Positions 46,811 to 55,623 of a stretch of 64,000 bases of DNA are shown piece by piece. The DNA is from JAEUMY01 sp031394355 (GTDB lineage: Bacteria; Pseudomonadota; Gammaproteobacteria; Burkholderiales; Usitatibacteraceae): the NCBI GenBank assembly GCA_031394355.1, contig JANNSU010000012.1, forward strand, positions 1 through 64,000, in the 5' to 3' direction. A program made the translations under genes and the position numbers. Numbering within the stretch: position 1 is the first letter of the stretch; the number at the start of each line of letters is the position of its first letter. Below the pieces are notes generated by a model. It was not told where the DNA came from. It was given only the letters and a program-made list of their open reading frames with translations, and did no database searches.

Positions 46811-48487
46811 ATGGAGAAAGTCTGGCTGAAGAGCTACCCGCCCGGCGTGCCGGCAGAGGTGGATCTCAATACCTGCCCCACGCTGATCGACCTGATGGAG
46901 ACGTCTTTCCGCGAATATTCGCAGCGGAGCATTGTCGATTTTCTCGGCAAGCAGATTTCGTATGCGGAAGTGGACCGGCAGTCGCGCGCGCTGGGCGCAT
47001 GGTTGCAGTCGCTGGGTCTGGCACCCGGTGCGCGTGTGGCCATCATGATGCCCAACGTGCCGCAGTACGTGGTGGCGCTCTGCGCCATCCTGCGTGCCGG
47101 CTATGTCGTCGTGAACGTGAACCCGCTCTACACGCCCCGCGAGCTGGAGCATCAGCTCAAGGACAGCGGTGCCGAGGCGATCATCGTGATGGAAATGTTC
47201 GCCACGACGGTCGAGCAGGTCATCAGCAAGACTGCAGTGAAGCATGTGGTGCTGGCATCTATTGGCGACATGCTGGGTGGACTCAAGGGGCTCATCATGA
47301 ACTTCATGGTGCGCACAGTGAAAAAGTCCGTGCCGGCATTCAACCTGCCTGGCGCGGTGCACTATAACGATGTCATTGCGCGCGGCCGGGGCATGACCCT
47401 CAAGATGGCCACACCAAAACCGGACGATCTCGCATTCCTGCAATACACCGGCGGCACCACGGGCGTGTCGAAGGGCGCCATGCTTACCCATGGCAATGTG
47501 GCGGGTAACGTGCTGGTGTCCGAGGCGTGGCTGGAGCCTGCGCTGCACACTGACAAGCCCATTGAACAGATGAAGGTGGTCGTGGCGTTGCCGCTGTATC
47601 ACATCTTCGCGCTGGTCTCATGCCTGTGGCTGGGCATGCGCGGCGGCGCGCTGTGCATTCTCATCCCCAATCCGCGTGACTTTGACTCAGTGGTGAAGGC
47701 CCTGACGCCCCATCGCGTCAACCTGTTCCCGGCGGTCAATACGCTGTTCAATGCAATGGCCTTGCACCCGGGCTTTCAGAAGCTGGACTTCTCCGACCTG
47801 CGCATTTCCAACGGCGGCGGCATGTCGGTGCAGCGCGCCGTGGCGGACCGCTGGAAAGCGCTGACCGGCTCACCCATCGTCGAGGGTTACGGCCTTACCG
47901 AGACTTGCAGTGGCGCCACCTGCAATCCGGTCCTGTCGGACAAATACACCGCTACCGTAGGGCTGCCCATGCCCTCAACGGACGTTGATATCCGCGACGA
48001 CGATGGCAAGTCTGTCCCGCTCGGCCAGCCCGGCGAGATCTGCATTCGCGGCCCCCAGGTCATGGTGGGCTACTGGCAGCGTGACGATGAAACCGGGAAG
48101 GTGATGTTCGACGATGGCTTCTTCCGCTCCGGCGACATCGGCGTCATGGATGCGGATGGCTACATCAAGATCGTGGACCGCAAAAAGGACATGATTCTCG
48201 TCTCCGGCTTCAACGTGTACCCCAACGAGATCGAGGATGTCGTCGCCATGCATCCCGGCGTGATGGAGTGCGCTGCGGTGGGCGTGCCGGACGAACATTC
48301 GGGCGAGGCCGTGAAGCTGGTGGTGGTGAAGAAGGATCCCGATCTCACCAAGGAAGTGTTGGCCGAGTACTGCAAGGAAAATCTCACCGGCTACAAGCGG
48401 CCGAGGATCATCGAGTTTCGCGATGCGTTGCCGAAGACGAATGTGGGGAAGGTTTTGAGGAGGGCGTTGCGGGATGCTCAGTCCTGA
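46811..48487 (+). CDS. fadD: Long-chain acyl-CoA synthetase
   Basis: 558 residues from the ATG at 46811, directly after GGAGGAGAGG, which decides the start. The P-loop LQYTGGTTGVSKGAMLTHGN, YGLTETCSG, and GDIGVMDADGYIKIVDRKKDMILVSGFNVYPNEIE are complete. Activates fatty acids to acyl-CoA at the membrane. Follows the acyl-CoA dehydrogenase. The palindrome at 46911 encodes EYSQ. Confidence 0.94.
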   Translation: MEKVWLKSYPPGVPAEVDLNTCPTLIDLMETSFREYSQRSIVDFLGKQISYAEVDRQSRALGAWLQSLGLAPGARVAIMMPNVPQYVVALCAILRAGYVVVNVNPLYTPRELEHQLKDSGAEAIIVMEMFATTVEQVISKTAVKHVVLASIGDMLGGLKGLIMNFMVRTVKKSVPAFNLPGAVHYNDVIARGRGMTLKMATPKPDDLAFLQYTGGTTGVSKGAMLTHGNVAGNVLVSEAWLEPALHTDKPIEQMKVVVALPLYHIFALVSCLWLGMRGGALCILIPNPRDFDSVVKALTPHRVNLFPAVNTLFNAMALHPGFQKLDFSDLRISNGGGMSVQRAVADRWKALTGSPIVEGYGLTETCSGATCNPVLSDKYTATVGLPMPSTDVDIRDDDGKSVPLGQPGEICIRGPQVMVGYWQRDDETGKVMFDDGFFRSGDIGVMDADGYIKIVDRKKDMILVSGFNVYPNEIEDVVAMHPGVMECAAVGVPDEHSGEAVKLVVVKKDPDLTKEVLAEYCKENLTGYKRPRIIEFRDALPKTNVGKVLRRALRDAQS

Positions 48488-48875
48488 GCGTCTCTGGCGA
48501 AAGGTGGTCCCGGCGACAGCCGAGATGCGCTACGAGCGTATGGCGCTCGCTTTAGTTGCCGCTTGCGTCTTCGCGTTTCTCACGGCGCAGTTCGGGGCGA
48601 TCTTTTTCGACGCGCTTGATCAACAGCTCGTTGCATCCAGCATCGACGCAACCCGTCTCGGGCTGGGCCTGCTTGGCCTGACAACGAGCGGATTCGCCTG
48701 CCTTTCGCTAGCCTTCCTGTTGTTCGCGTTCATCAAACTGGACTCAACAGATTTGCCTTGGTTGATGACGTGCAAGATGCGCGCGAAGAGGGTGGGGGAC
48801 TTGCTCGTCTGCTTCGCCTTTGCGCAAGGCGTTATGTGGGCCGTGACTCGCATCATCGCAAAGCTATTCCCGTAG
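48474..48875 (+). CDS. Three-span membrane protein of unknown function
   Basis: 133 residues, overlapping fadD by 14 bases. Hydrophobic segments near 24-45, 62-88 and 110-130 can be seen. No family recognised. The TAG stop is the start of the REP at 48872. Confidence 0.55.
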   Translation: MLSPERLWRKVVPATAEMRYERMALALVAACVFAFLTAQFGAIFFDALDQQLVASSIDATRLGLGLLGLTTSGFACLSLAFLLFAFIKLDSTDLPWLMTCKMRAKRVGDLLVCFAFAQGVMWAVTRIIAKLFP

Positions 48876-48903
48876 CCCGGATGCAGCGCAGCGAAATCCG
48901 GGA
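48872..48903 (+). repeat. REP element, left flank of RAYT
   Basis: GTAGCCCGGATGCAGCGCAG... ending AATCCGGGAC, six bases before the transposase ATG. Stem arms CCCGGAT / ATCCGGG. Provides the stop codon of the upstream gene. Confidence 0.88.
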
Positions 48904-48908
48904 CGTTC

Positions 48909-49427
48909 ATGGTCAACTATCGTCGCAACCGCGTGCAGGGAGGCATCTACTTCCTCACGATCACGTTGGCAGATCGTTCAGCGAACGTGCTGGTGGATGA
49001 GATCGATTTGCTTCGATCTGCCATGCAGGCCACGCGCAACTCGCACCCATTTCATGTGGATGCCATCTGCGTCCTGCCGGAACACCTTCATCTGTTGTTG
49101 ACATTGCCCGAAGGTGACGCCGACTTTTCGCGTCGGGTTCAGGGCTTGAAGAGCCGGTTCACCAAGGCGCTCGCGAAGCGCGAGCCTCTGACACGCGACG
49201 CACGTGGCGAATATTCGCTTTGGCAGAAGCGCTTCTGGGAACACACAATCCGCAATGAAGATGACTTTAGGGCTCACGCGGACTACATTCATTTCAATCC
49301 GGTCAAGCACGGATTGGTAGCGCGCCTAACGGATTGGGCGCACTCCAGCTTTCATCGGTTTGTGAACGATGGAATCTACCCGGTGGATTGGGGTGGTACG
49401 AATGTCGAAGGGAAGTTTGGAGAGTAG
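48909..49427 (+). CDS. REP-associated tyrosine transposase (RAYT)
   Basis: 172 residues, normal length. The HUH-type pair is H59-L-H61 (LPEHLHLLLTLP) and the catalytic Tyr is Y126 in HADYIHFNPVKHGLV. It is a Y1 transposase of the TnpA-REP type, which mobilises REP sequences. REP copies flank it on both sides in inverted order (48872-48903 and 49434-49465), and diverged copies occur at 26287 and 46646. A genome palindrome (49207) sits inside and is read as EYS. Confidence 0.92.
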   Translation: MVNYRRNRVQGGIYFLTITLADRSANVLVDEIDLLRSAMQATRNSHPFHVDAICVLPEHLHLLLTLPEGDADFSRRVQGLKSRFTKALAKREPLTRDARGEYSLWQKRFWEHTIRNEDDFRAHADYIHFNPVKHGLVARLTDWAHSSFHRFVNDGIYPVDWGGTNVEGKFGE

Positions 49428-49433
49428 GACGAG

Positions 49434-49465
49434 TCCCGGATTCCGCTTCGCTCTATCCGGGCTAC
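49434..49465 (-). repeat. REP element, right flank of RAYT (inverted)
   Basis: TCCCGGATTCCGCTTCGC... ending CCGGGCTAC, the inverse of the left REP. A small fragment of the AACACAGATG family (CATCCGCGTTCATCGGCG) follows at about 49494, and an intergenic palindrome at 49532-49543. Confidence 0.88.
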
Positions 49466-49545
49466 GGGTTATCCGGCGTCCTTCCGCTTTCCATCCGCGT
49501 TCATCGGCGTCAGGTTGTGACTCTACTGCTTGCGAATATTCGCAA

Positions 49546-50487
49546 CTACTTCAAATCCGCCTTGTTCAACAAGAACACCACCCCATCCCCCGCGCTCGTC
49601 TCCGGCCAGATGAACGGCACGTCGGGGAACGTCGCTTCCACGCCTTCGCGGTTGTAGCCCACTTCCACGACGAGGAGGCCGTGGTCGTTGAGGTGCTTGG
49701 GGGCGTTGTCGAGGATGACGCGCACATGATCGAGGCCGTCTTCGCCTGAGGCCAGCGCCATCATGGGTTCATGGCGGTATTCATCGGGCAGGGCGCCCAT
49801 GGATTCTTGTGTCACGTAGGGCGGATTGGAGATGATGATGTCGTACTTGCGGCCTTTCAGCGCCTTGCTCATGTCCGACTCGATCAACTTGATGCGGCCA
49901 TCCAGCCGGTAGTCGGAGATGTTGCGGCGGGCCACGTCGAGCGCGTCCTGCGACAGGTCAACGGCCTCGACCTGCGCGTTGGGGAAGGTGAGTGCTGCAA
50001 GAATAGCGAGGCAGCCTGAACCGGTACAGAGGTCCAGCACGCTGGTGACTTGATCCGCGCTTTCAACCCACGGCAGCATGTCTTCGCGCAGCAGCTCTGC
50101 GATGAACGAACGCGGCACGATGACACGCTTGTCGACATAGAACTTGTAATCACCCAGCCACGCCTCGTTGGTGAGATAGGCAGCAGGCAGGCGCTCTTTG
50201 ACGCGGCGCTTGAAAATGGACAGCACAAGATCGCGCTCCGCATCGGGCAGACGTGCATCGAGCCAAGGGTCGAGCTGATCCAGCGGCAGATGCAGCGTGT
50301 GCAGCAGCAGGTATACGGCCTCGTCGTAGGCATTTTCCGAGCCGTGGCCAAAGAAAAGCTTGGCTTCGTTGAAGCGGGATACGCCGAAGCGCAGCAGGTC
50401 GCGCACGGTGACAAGGTCCTCCTGAGCCAGGTCCCAAAGCCCCTTGTGCTGGGTGCTTTCAGGATCGTAGAACTTCGGCTTCTGCAT
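49546..50487 (-). CDS. prmB: 50S ribosomal protein L3 N5-glutamine methyltransferase
   Basis: 313 residues from the ATG at 50487 (a TTG at 50502 is possible). The SAM loop LDLCTGSGCLAIL and the glutamine-binding NPPY motif (IIISNPPYVTQ) are intact. The N-terminal helical domain has the PrmB-type FFGHGSENAYDEAVYLLLHTL. Methylates a Gln of ribosomal protein L3. It ends three bases from an intergenic palindrome at 49532. Convergent with RAYT. Confidence 0.94.
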   Translation of the reverse strand: MQKPKFYDPESTQHKGLWDLAQEDLVTVRDLLRFGVSRFNEAKLFFGHGSENAYDEAVYLLLHTLHLPLDQLDPWLDARLPDAERDLVLSIFKRRVKERLPAAYLTNEAWLGDYKFYVDKRVIVPRSFIAELLREDMLPWVESADQVTSVLDLCTGSGCLAILAALTFPNAQVEAVDLSQDALDVARRNISDYRLDGRIKLIESDMSKALKGRKYDIIISNPPYVTQESMGALPDEYRHEPMMALASGEDGLDHVRVILDNAPKHLNDHGLLVVEVGYNREGVEATFPDVPFIWPETSAGDGVVFLLNKADLK

Positions 50488-50548
50488 ACCGCTCCCTTGC
50501 AAAGGTTGTTGTTCGCGCTCGACTGGCGCGCGGTTGTCCTGCGACGGG

Positions 50549-50890
50549 CTACCGGGGTGAAATCACCGGATCCATGCGTCCGTCGAAATGAATCTGGCGG
50601 GTGAGCAGCTGCCAGTACATGACCCAGTCGCCCATGAAGCTCCATAGCGGATATTTGAACGTGGCGGGGCGGTTCTTCTCGAAGACGTAGTGGCCGATCC
50701 AGGCGAAACCGTAGCCCGCGAACGGGACGGCGAGCAGGATGATCCACTGGCTCGTCATGAATGCAGCCACGATGAGCAGCAGCACGATGGTGCTGCCGAC
50801 GAAGTGCAGCGTGCGGCATATCGGGTTCAGGTGTTCGCCCAGATAAAACGGATAGAACGACGCGAAGGATTGGAAGCGTTCGGCACTCAT
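50549..50890 (-). CDS. DUF962 (Mpo1-like) membrane protein, short copy
   Basis: 113 residues. FYPFYLGEHLNPICRTLHFVGS and GHYVFEKNRPATFKYPLWSFMGD carry the conserved His, Glu and Asn/Arg of the Mpo1-like family. Yeast Mpo1 is an alpha-dioxygenase of 2-hydroxy fatty acids. Two to three membrane segments. Another member follows directly upstream at 50894. Confidence 0.88.
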   Translation of the reverse strand: MSAERFQSFASFYPFYLGEHLNPICRTLHFVGSTIVLLLIVAAFMTSQWIILLAVPFAGYGFAWIGHYVFEKNRPATFKYPLWSFMGDWVMYWQLLTRQIHFDGRMDPVISPR

Positions 50891-50893
50891 GTT

Positions 50894-51421
50894 TCAGGCC
50901 GCCTGGTGTTCACGACGGGCCACGACCGGGCCGACGCGCGCTTCCACGTACTGCTTCAGCACGGGCTTCAGGCCGAGCATGAAGAAGACTTCCGTCATGA
51001 TGAATAGCGGTCCGATGACGAGCCCCATGATGTCATCCACGAATGCGGGCTTCATGCCCTCGAACTTGTGGCCCCAGAACTGCAGAATCCAGCCGACGAC
51101 AAAGACGGCGAGCGCGGTCCAGAGTGTGTTGGCTGTGCCGAGGCGGTCGGCCAGCTCGCTGCCGAAGCCACAATTGATGGCGAGGTAGACCAACATGGCG
51201 ACGCCCAACACGCGGTCCAGCTTGAGGTAGTACACGGCCGCGAAGCCTGCAGCCATTCCAGCCAAAGGTGCTTTGAGTGGACCGAGCGGCAGCGACCATA
51301 CCGACAGCGCCAGCACCACCGAAAATACGATCATCGGTATGCCGACAAAGTGGGTGGCGATGTTGCGCCGGTCGCGGTGATAGGCCGCGTATTGCGTGAT
51401 TTGTTGTTCCAGTGTGCGCAT
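50894..51421 (-). CDS. DUF962 (Mpo1-like) membrane protein, long copy
   Basis: 175 residues from the ATG at 51421. Motifs AAYHRDRRNIATHFVGIPMI and GHKFEGMKPAFVDDI carry the same conserved His and Glu residues. Four hydrophobic segments. It lies three bases from the short copy; the two differ in length and are probably old paralogues. Confidence 0.87.
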   Translation of the reverse strand: MRTLEQQITQYAAYHRDRRNIATHFVGIPMIVFSVVLALSVWSLPLGPLKAPLAGMAAGFAAVYYLKLDRVLGVAMLVYLAINCGFGSELADRLGTANTLWTALAVFVVGWILQFWGHKFEGMKPAFVDDIMGLVIGPLFIMTEVFFMLGLKPVLKQYVEARVGPVVARREHQAA

Positions 51422-51453
51422 GGTCTCCTCCGTGCGGCTGTGCCTGCAACCCG

Positions 51454-52614
51454 TCAATTCTCGGTGCTGGCGTCGATTTTGAATTCCGAAAACGTTGGCG
51501 CGCCATGGCGGTTGGGTGCGCTCGGCGGCGGGGCGCCATCCTTGTAGATGGGCTTGAATCCCGAGTTGCCGATGATGAGTGACAAATTGGTCGCGGAGTC
51601 GGCATTGGCGAGGCCTTCCTCGACCGTGATCTTCTCGGTCTTGATCAGGCGGAAGAGATCCTGCTCGAATGTCTGCGAGCCGGGTGTCAGGCTCTTCTCC
51701 ATGGCTTCCTTGATCTCAGAGACCCGGCCTTCCTCAACAAGCTCGGCGATATTGGTGGTGTTGAGCAAAATCTCGATTGCAGCGGAGCGGCCACCTTCGG
51801 CGTTTTTAATCAGTCGCTGGGAAATGATGGCGCGGAGCGACACGGACAAATCGCTCAGCAACACTGCACGCTGGTCCAGCGGGAAGAAGTTGATGATGCG
51901 GTTCAGCGCGTGATAGCTGTTGTTGGCGTGCAGTGTGGCGAGACAAAGGTGGCCGGACAGCGAGTACATCATGGCCATCTTCATCGTTTCTATGTCCCGG
52001 ATCTCGCCTACCAGGATCACGTCCGGCGCCTGCCGCATGGCGTTGCGGCCAGCTTCAAGGAAGCTGAGCGAATCGTTGCCGATCTCACGCTGGTTGACGA
52101 TGGATTTCTTGCTCTTGAACAGATATTCGATCGGATCCTCGAATGTGAGGATGTGCCCCGACTTGGTCATGTTGCGGAATTCGATCATCGAGGCAAGCGA
52201 AGTCGACTTGCCCGAGCCCGTGGCCCCCACGAAAAGGATCAGGCCGCGCTTCTCCATGATGAGCTGGGCCAGGATCTGCGGCAGCCCCAGTGTGCGCATG
52301 TCCGGAATCGCAGTAGTGATATAGCGCACCACAGCGCCAACCGTGCCCTTCTGCCAGAACATGTTCACACGGAAATTGCCCACACCTTCGATGGGGAAGG
52401 AGATGTTGAGCTCGCGCTCTTTCTCCAGCCTGGCGATCTGATCCGGCGTGAGAATTTCGTAGCAGATGCGTTGGGCATCGTCGCCCGAAAGAGCCTGCGG
52501 GTTGATCGGCATCGTGACGCCGTTGATCTTGATCTGGATGGGCGTCCCGGCGGAGACAAAGATGTCCGATGCCTTTTTGTCCGCCATCATGGTGAAAAGC
52601 TTTTTCAGCAGCAT
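51454..52614 (-). CDS. pilU: Type IV pilus retraction ATPase PilU
   Basis: 386 residues from the ATG at 52614. Walker A is GATGSGKSTS near residue 133. The Asp box and Walker B region read TFEDPIEYLF and ILVGEIRDIETM. The His box region is HLCLATLHANNSYHAL. The C-terminal tail after the ATPase is longer than in PilT, as in PilU. Drives pilus retraction with PilT, needed for twitching and DNA uptake. pilT is not in this window. Confidence 0.92.
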   Translation of the reverse strand: MLLKKLFTMMADKKASDIFVSAGTPIQIKINGVTMPINPQALSGDDAQRICYEILTPDQIARLEKERELNISFPIEGVGNFRVNMFWQKGTVGAVVRYITTAIPDMRTLGLPQILAQLIMEKRGLILFVGATGSGKSTSLASMIEFRNMTKSGHILTFEDPIEYLFKSKKSIVNQREIGNDSLSFLEAGRNAMRQAPDVILVGEIRDIETMKMAMMYSLSGHLCLATLHANNSYHALNRIINFFPLDQRAVLLSDLSVSLRAIISQRLIKNAEGGRSAAIEILLNTTNIAELVEEGRVSEIKEAMEKSLTPGSQTFEQDLFRLIKTEKITVEEGLANADSATNLSLIIGNSGFKPIYKDGAPPPSAPNRHGAPTFSEFKIDASTEN

Positions 52615-52660
52615 GCCGCGCCTCCGCCTCTTTTTTGTAGAGCCTGCTGGTGCGTGGGTG

Positions 52661-53503
52661 TCAGTCGCCCCGCAGCAGGTCGTTGATGCTGGTCTTGGCG
52701 CGGGTCTGTTCATCCACGCGCTTGACGATTACCGCACAATATAAGCTGTATTTCCCGTCGGCGGAAGGCAGATTGCCCGAGACGACCACGGAGCCGGGTG
52801 GCACCTTGCCGTAATGGATTTCCCCTGTCGCCCGGTCGTAGATTTTGGTGGACTGGCCGATGTACACGCCCATCGAGATCACGGAACCTGCACCGATGAT
52901 GACGCCTTCCACCACTTCAGAGCGGGCGCCGATGAAGCAGTTGTCCTCGATGATGGTCGGATTGGCCTGCAACGGCTCCAGCACGCCGCCGATGCCCACG
53001 CCGCCCGAGAGGTGCACGTTCTTGCCGATTTGGGCGCAGGAACCCACGGTCGCCCAGGTGTCCACCATGCTGCCCTCATCCACATAGGCGCCGATGTTGA
53101 CGTAGGACGGCATCAGCACCACGTTCTTGCCGATGAAAGACCCTTTGCGCGCCACGGCTGGCGGCACGACGCGGAATCCGCCGCGCTCGAAGTCGGTACG
53201 CGTGTAGTGGGCGAATTTGGTGGGCACCTTGTCGTAGAACTGGAAGGGGGCCTCCGCACTACCAACCCCCGAAAATTTCATCGGCTCATTGCCCGCAATG
53301 CGGAAGGAGAGCAGCACCGCCTTCTTGATCCACTGATGCGTCACCCATTCGCCATTGATCTTCTCGGCCACACGCAGCGTGCCAGCGTCCAGTCCGGCAA
53401 CGACATGATCCACTGCCTCGCCCACCTTGGCAGACGTGGAACCGGGTTTGAGGTTGGCGCGGTCTTCCCACGCGGCTTCGATGGTGGATTGGAGATCAGT
53501 CAT
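52661..53503 (-). CDS. dapD: Tetrahydrodipicolinate N-succinyltransferase
   Basis: 280 residues from the ATG at 53503. A left-handed beta-helix of hexapeptide repeats is visible (GAYVDEGSMVDTWATVGSCAQ; GVGIGGVLEPLQA). A lysine and diaminopimelate pathway enzyme, succinylating THDP. dapE is not found adjacent. An upstream extension to 53647 is rejected because it crosses the G-rich repeat. Confidence 0.95.
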   Translation of the reverse strand: MTDLQSTIEAAWEDRANLKPGSTSAKVGEAVDHVVAGLDAGTLRVAEKINGEWVTHQWIKKAVLLSFRIAGNEPMKFSGVGSAEAPFQFYDKVPTKFAHYTRTDFERGGFRVVPPAVARKGSFIGKNVVLMPSYVNIGAYVDEGSMVDTWATVGSCAQIGKNVHLSGGVGIGGVLEPLQANPTIIEDNCFIGARSEVVEGVIIGAGSVISMGVYIGQSTKIYDRATGEIHYGKVPPGSVVVSGNLPSADGKYSLYCAVIVKRVDEQTRAKTSINDLLRGD

Positions 53504-53507
53504 TTTC

Positions 53508-53614
53508 GGGGCTCGGGGCTGGAGATTCGGGGTTCGGGACCGGGGGTTCGGGGTCTGCTCCCTCTTCCTTGAGGGGAGAGGGCCGGGGAGAGGGTGGGTA
53601 CTGCGAATATTCGC
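53508..53614. repeat. G-run element and palindrome in the dapD/dinB divergent gap
   Basis: 53508-53552 has seven runs of three or more G, matching the element at 31440. 53570-53600 has a purine-rich stretch (GAGGGGAGAGGG). An exact GCGAATATTCGC lies at 53603-53614. Promoters for dapD (left) and the DinB gene (right) must share this 173-base gap. Confidence 0.65.
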
Positions 53615-53676
53615 CCCTGTGGAATTATACGACCCTGCTGCTAGCATTCACACATGCCATATCCAAACCGCCCGCA

Positions 53677-54282
53677 ATGAATCCACTTACGCATCATTTC
53701 GTCACCATGGCCTACCACAACGGCTGGTGCAACTACCGCCTTTTCAAGGCCTGCTTGCAGCTCTCGCAGGAAGACTTCGTGGCGACCCGCACGAGCTTCT
53801 TCCCGTCCATCAAGGCCACGCTGAATCACAACCTGACGGTCGATTGGTACTACGTGGACGCGCTGGAGCGCAGCCTGCAGGGCCGCGAGGTGAACCCCAA
53901 TCCCGCCGCCTTCTACGAGCCGGAGGAGCCGTTTGATCACTGCGCCGATCTCTGGCGTGAGCAGAAGGCGGTGGATGACCGGCTCATTGCCGCCTGCAAG
54001 GCGCTACCGGAGGACATGAAGCTTGGAATCCGCATTCCGCGCCGAGCTGGCACGGTCACAGAGACCATCCCTCGCTTCCTCGCCCATCTCTTCCAGCATC
54101 AGATTCATCATCGCGGCCAGGCGCATGCCATGCTGGTCGGCACCGACGTGCCGCCACCACAGCTGGATGAGTTCTTTTGTCTTGGGGATGGGGAGACGGG
54201 GGACTTCGCGTTAAGACAACCGGATTTTGTGGCGTTGGGGTGGAGCGAGGCGGAGATCTGGGAGTTCGGCCGCCCAAAGTGA
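53677..54282 (+). CDS. DinB-family protein
   Basis: 201 residues from the ATG at 53677. The three-His metal site is suggested by TLNHNLTVDW and FQHQIHHRGQAHAM. DinB-like four-helix proteins bind Zn or Ni and include thiol transferases; activity here is unknown. No LexA box was seen upstream. Confidence 0.85.
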   Translation: MNPLTHHFVTMAYHNGWCNYRLFKACLQLSQEDFVATRTSFFPSIKATLNHNLTVDWYYVDALERSLQGREVNPNPAAFYEPEEPFDHCADLWREQKAVDDRLIAACKALPEDMKLGIRIPRRAGTVTETIPRFLAHLFQHQIHHRGQAHAMLVGTDVPPPQLDEFFCLGDGETGDFALRQPDFVALGWSEAEIWEFGRPK

Positions 54283-54365
54283 GCTACAGGTTGGTTTGCA
54301 GTTCAAACCCATTTGCCGCAGTTTTAGTTCAAAGTTTCTAAAGATGAGTTTGGAGGTCTGACACG

Positions 54366-54791
54366 ATGATTCCTAATTCCTGCTTGTTGATCGAAACCAA
54401 CAAGTTTCCAGTTCTTGAGGGTGAGGAGAAAGAACTGGTGAACGAGAACATGTATGGCAAGGCGCTTTGCCAGTATTTGGAGAAACAGTTGCCACAGGCC
54501 GGAATCGAAGTTCCCTTCTTCTGCAATGAGGATTGGGGTTGGTGGGTCGAAGTTCAGAAGGGCATGTTCAAGATGGGCTTGTGCATCTATTCGGATCCGG
54601 CATCAGAAGGCAACCCAAAGCGATATGTAATCCTGCCTTCAATTCATGAAGGCAAAAAGTGGTCGTGGTCCAAGTGGAAGAAGATTGACCAGTCTGCTGA
54701 TGTGCTGAATCTGGTTCAGAGCATCGAAGATATCTTCAAGAAAGATGCGGAAATAAGGTCAGTGACACGTCACGATGACTTTCCGTTTTAG
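54366..54791 (+). CDS. Orphan protein of unknown function, AT-rich
   Basis: 141 residues. Trp-rich central part (EDWGWWVEVQKG; KWSWSKWKK) in an alpha/beta-looking sequence. Composition is AT-rich compared with neighbours, suggesting acquisition. No family recognised; small cytosolic proteins of this type are often immunity or antitoxin-like, but there is no partner to show it. Confidence 0.55.
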   Translation: MIPNSCLLIETNKFPVLEGEEKELVNENMYGKALCQYLEKQLPQAGIEVPFFCNEDWGWWVEVQKGMFKMGLCIYSDPASEGNPKRYVILPSIHEGKKWSWSKWKKIDQSADVLNLVQSIEDIFKKDAEIRSVTRHDDFPF

Positions 54792-54821
54792 CCTTGTCGC
54801 CACTGCGAATATTCGCAATGA

Positions 54822-55484
54822 CTACTTCTTCAACGCCAACGTCAATCCATCCCCAATCGGCAACAACGACAACTCCACCCGCTGATCCGTCTTCAGGAAC
54901 GCATTGAGCTCACGCAGCGCCACGGTATCCGGCTCGGTGTTGTCCGGCTCCGCCACCTTGCCCGACCACAACGTGTTGTCGATGGCGACAAGTCCGCCGA
55001 CACGCAACAGTTGAAGTGCGCGCTCGTAGTAGCCGCGATAGTTGGTCTTGTCCGCGTCGATGAAGCAGAAGTCGAAACTGCTAGCTTGTCCTTCCGCGAG
55101 CAATCCATCCAGCGTTTCCAGCGCCGGGGCGATGCGGAGATCAATCTTGTGCGCCACACCTGCCTTGGCCCAGTGTTCGCGACCGATGCGGGTCCAGTCT
55201 TCACTGACGTCACAAGCGATGATGCGGCCGTCTTCCGGCAGGGCCATGGCGACACAGAGGCTGCTGTAGCCCGTGAACACGCCGACTTCCAGGCAACGCT
55301 TGGCACCCATGAGCTTGACCAGCAGTGCCATGAACTGGCCCTGCTCGGGCGAGATCTGCATGCGGGCCATGGGGTCGGCTAGCGTGACGCTGCGCAGCTC
55401 CGCCAGCACGGGGTGGTCGCGCAGGCTGGCGTCGAGCAGGTACTGGTGCAGGCCGTCGGAGATGGTGAAGGTTTTGCTGGACAT
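54822..55484 (-). CDS. O-methyltransferase, CCoAOMT family
   Basis: 220 residues. LEVGVFTGYSSLCVAMALPEDG is the SAM motif, and DFCFIDADKTNYRGYYERAL carries the metal-binding Asp residues. It matches the small bacterial catechol/caffeoyl-CoA O-methyltransferase group. Convergent with the orphan gene; the 30 bases between contain an exact palindrome (54805-54816). Confidence 0.9.
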   Translation of the reverse strand: MSSKTFTISDGLHQYLLDASLRDHPVLAELRSVTLADPMARMQISPEQGQFMALLVKLMGAKRCLEVGVFTGYSSLCVAMALPEDGRIIACDVSEDWTRIGREHWAKAGVAHKIDLRIAPALETLDGLLAEGQASSFDFCFIDADKTNYRGYYERALQLLRVGGLVAIDNTLWSGKVAEPDNTEPDTVALRELNAFLKTDQRVELSLLPIGDGLTLALKK

Positions 55485-55596
55485 GGTGATTGGCCTGTCA
55501 GATTCGTCGTCCCGTCGAGTTTACGTAACCGCGCCGGGACCCAGTTTCGTTCGTTGAGTTACGTTGGCTCCAGAAAAAACCAAGCAAAGCCGCTGG

Positions 55597-55616
55597 GTCC
55601 CGTCCTTCGACGGGAC
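55597..55616. terminator. Hairpin GTCCCGTC-CTTC-GACGGGAC after queF
   Basis: An 8-bp perfect stem, just after the queF stop on the minus strand (queF ends at 55624), within a 139-base gap flanked by two GTCGTCCC arms (55507 and 55609). Same class as 14201 and 23050. Plausible bidirectional terminator or REP-like element. Confidence 0.55.
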
Positions 55617-55623
55617 GACAAAA

